Origin: Cupriavidus sp. D39
GTDB lineage: Bacteria > Pseudomonadota > Gammaproteobacteria > Burkholderiales > Burkholderiaceae
DNA length: 64,000 nucleotides
Reading direction: 5' to 3'
Assembly: GCF_026627925.1 (NCBI RefSeq)
Contig: NZ_JAPNLE010000009.1
Location: 1,922,001-1,986,000, forward strand
Part shown: positions 62,901 to 64,000 of the stretch, piece by piece
How the letters are laid out: each line of letters begins with the position of its first letter
Numbering within the stretch: position 1 is the first letter of the stretch
The notes under the pieces: generated by a model
What the model saw: only the letters and a program-made list of their open reading frames with translations
What the model was told of the DNA's origin: nothing
The model's database searches: none
Made by a program: the position numbers and the translations under genes

Positions 62901-63029
62901 ATGGGGCGCCTCGTCGGCAGGCAAAAAGAGCGGAAAAGAGGGGGCCATGTCTGAGCATCGCCTTAAGGCGATGTGAGTTTGGCCACCGGCCGCTCTTTTT
63001 GCCTGCCGACGAGGAGTCTTTCGCCCCAT
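62901..63029. repeat. right long hairpin of the nested repeat
   Basis: Same outer stem ATGGGGCG/CGCCCCAT and the same inner palindrome as the left hairpin, but the 25-bp stem begins CCTCGTCGGCAGGCA. It is again perfectly paired, and a 7-base bulge is on the opposite side from the left copy, as expected for inverted orientation. Confidence 0.9.
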
Positions 63030-63226
63030 CCGGGTCGCCTTCTTTGCCTACTTTCTTGGCGAGACAAGAAAGTAGGTCGCCTCCCGCAGGGGAGGTGAAA
63101 CTGCCTTTGACTTTGAAGTGGCAGTTAAGCCGTTGCAGTTGCAGTTAAACACCCCACCCCACCCCATAAAGCGAAAAAGCGCGAACATCCCAGTCCGCGC
63201 CTAATCACCCTCAACCAACCCAACCC

Positions 63227-64000
63227 TCAAGCCACAGCATCCGCCGGCTGCTTCTGCAGCAAAGCCAGCAACTGCGCCAGCTCATCCCGCAACTTGCGAC
63301 GATCGACAATCATATCGATCGCGCCCTTCTGCAACAGGAACTCAGCCCGCTGGAACCCCTCAGGCAGCTTCTCGCGCACGGTCTGCTCGATCACGCGAGG
63401 ACCAGCAAAGCCAATCAGCGCCTTGGGCTCGGCGATCACGACATCGCCCAGGAACGCAAAGCTGGCGGAAACCCCACCCATGGTCGGATCGGTCAACACG
63501 CTGATGAACGGCAGCTTGGCATTCGACAACTGGTTCAGCATGGACGTGGTCTTGGCCATCTGCAGCAGCGACAGCAGGCTTTCCTGCATGCGCGCGCCGC
63601 CCGTGGCGGTAATGCAGATAAACGGCACCTTCTGCTCCAGCGCCGCCTGGGCGCCACGCACAAAGCGCTCGCCCACCACCGAGCCCATCGAGCCGCCCAT
63701 GAATTCGAACTCGAAGCAGCTCACCACCACCGGAATGGTGTGGATGGCGCCGCCGATCACAACCATGGCATCGGTCTCGCCGGTGTCGTCCATGGCAGCC
63801 TTGATGCGGTCCGGGTACTTCTTGGTGTCCTTGAACTTCAGCGCGTCGACCGGCAGGATCTCCTGGCCGATCTCATAGCGGCCTTCGGCGTCCAGCAGCC
63901 CGTCGAGGCGGGCGCGGGCGCGGATGCGCATATGGTGGTCGCACTTGGGGCAGACGTGGAGGTTGGCCTCGACGTCGGTCCGGTACAACACGGACTCGCA
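63227..64000 (-). CDS. accD: acetyl-CoA carboxylase carboxyltransferase subunit beta, partial at window edge
   Basis: AccD with AccA transfers CO2 from carboxybiotin to acetyl-CoA, making malonyl-CoA for the fab pathway. The window holds the last 257 residues. The second half of the N-terminal zinc ribbon is visible (a Cys at the very edge, then [12 protein letters not shown]), followed by the crotonase-fold core with [21 protein letters not shown] and [17 protein letters not shown]. About 35 residues at the N-terminus are missing. The stop is followed by the nested repeat region. Confidence 0.96.
   Translation of the reverse strand, partial: CESVLYRTDVEANLHVCPKCDHHMRIRARARLDGLLDAEGRYEIGQEILPVDALKFKDTKKYPDRIKAAMDDTGETDAMVVIGGAIHTIPVVVSCFEFEFMGGSMGSVVGERFVRGAQAALEQKVPFICITATGGARMQESLLSLLQMAKTTSMLNQLSNAKLPFISVLTDPTMGGVSASFAFLGDVVIAEPKALIGFAGPRVIEQTVREKLPEGFQRAEFLLQKGAIDMIVDRRKLRDELAQLLALLQKQPADAVA

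Larger units (their letters stand above)
62426..63146. repeat. large nested inverted repeat filling the folC-accD gap
   Basis: About 720 bp form one imperfect inverted repeat centred near 62800. Outer arms of about 83 bp (62505-62586 and 63022-63105) are about 90% identical as reverse complements. Inside each arm are smaller hairpins: CCTAC...GTAGG 12-bp stems (62533-62562 and 63047-63076), 25-bp stems (62592-62616 with 62673-62697; 62909-62933 with 62990-63014), a 16-bp palindrome ATCGCCTTAAGGCGAT (62634-62649 and 62957-62972) and central stems (62724-62881). Short frames within are repeat-derived and not annotated as genes. Similar hypothetical peptides are common in Burkholderiales, so it is probably a dispersed family; that is from memory, not a search. 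Confidence 0.85.

Noticed and set aside
62353..62976. Several open frames within the nested repeat (up to 170 codons) that look like hypothetical proteins
   Set aside because: They start and stop inside the repeat, occur on both strands because of the inverted symmetry, and have no ribosome-binding sites.

Overview
The window is a dense, GC-rich (roughly two-thirds G+C) chromosomal segment of a beta-proteobacterium of the Burkholderiaceae, most like Cupriavidus/Ralstonia. The evidence is gene order (acpS-pdxJ-recO-era-rnc-DUF4845-lepB-lepA, then mucD-rseB-rseA-rpoE, fabF-acpP-fabG-fabD-fabH-plsX-rpmF-yceD), the protein sequences, and a Bug-family solute-binding protein. The genus is an inference; no rRNA is present.

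Layout. 1-11.6 kb (minus): translation, membrane-protein export and repair genes behind the sigma-E stress operon rpoE-rseA-rseB-mucD. 11.7-19.4 kb (minus): fatty-acid and phospholipid synthesis with a clear sigma-70 promoter at 19376-19405 in front of yceD-rpmF, and a strong hairpin terminator between rpmF and plsX. 19.4-24.2 kb: maf and an RsmI-like methyltransferase (plus) converge on rluC-gph-Rieske-sppA (minus). 25-31.5 kb (plus): RNase E, then the molybdenum-cofactor genes moaA-mobA-moeA. 31.7-38.7 kb: a small membrane protein, then minus-strand rmuC, a 2-hydroxyacid dehydrogenase, an NhaD-like antiporter, a LUD-domain protein, pncB and a secreted protein. 39-40.6 kb (plus): 7Fe ferredoxin and ferredoxin-NADP reductase, followed by a group IIC intron (40642-42517) wedged between the reductase and its terminator, then tRNA-Asn. 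42.9-48.9 kb (minus): Bug solute-binding protein, a small unknown, a second EF-G, an SDR-type reductase, a MipA-like outer-membrane protein. 49-51.3 kb (plus): RstA/RstB-like two-component pair and a 34-residue membrane peptide. 51.3-52.1 kb: initiator tRNA (minus), cold-shock protein and S21 (plus). 52.4-57.5 kb: LysE exporter, thioesterase, a NodIJ-type ABC exporter, a lipoprotein, MetZ. 57.9-64 kb (minus): purF, cvpA, SPOR protein, folC, a large nested inverted-repeat element, and the start of accD at the window edge.

Two things stand out. First, at least fourteen genes are interrupted by single-base indels, almost all one base short in a homopolymer run. They hit rne, yceD, recO, moeA and others, which fits residual sequencing error far better than gene decay; the coordinates below give the inferred full-length genes. 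Second, the folC-accD gap holds a ~720-bp inverted repeat made of nested hairpins whose two copies differ in sequence but each keep perfect internal pairing, which implies selection or copying at the level of structure.
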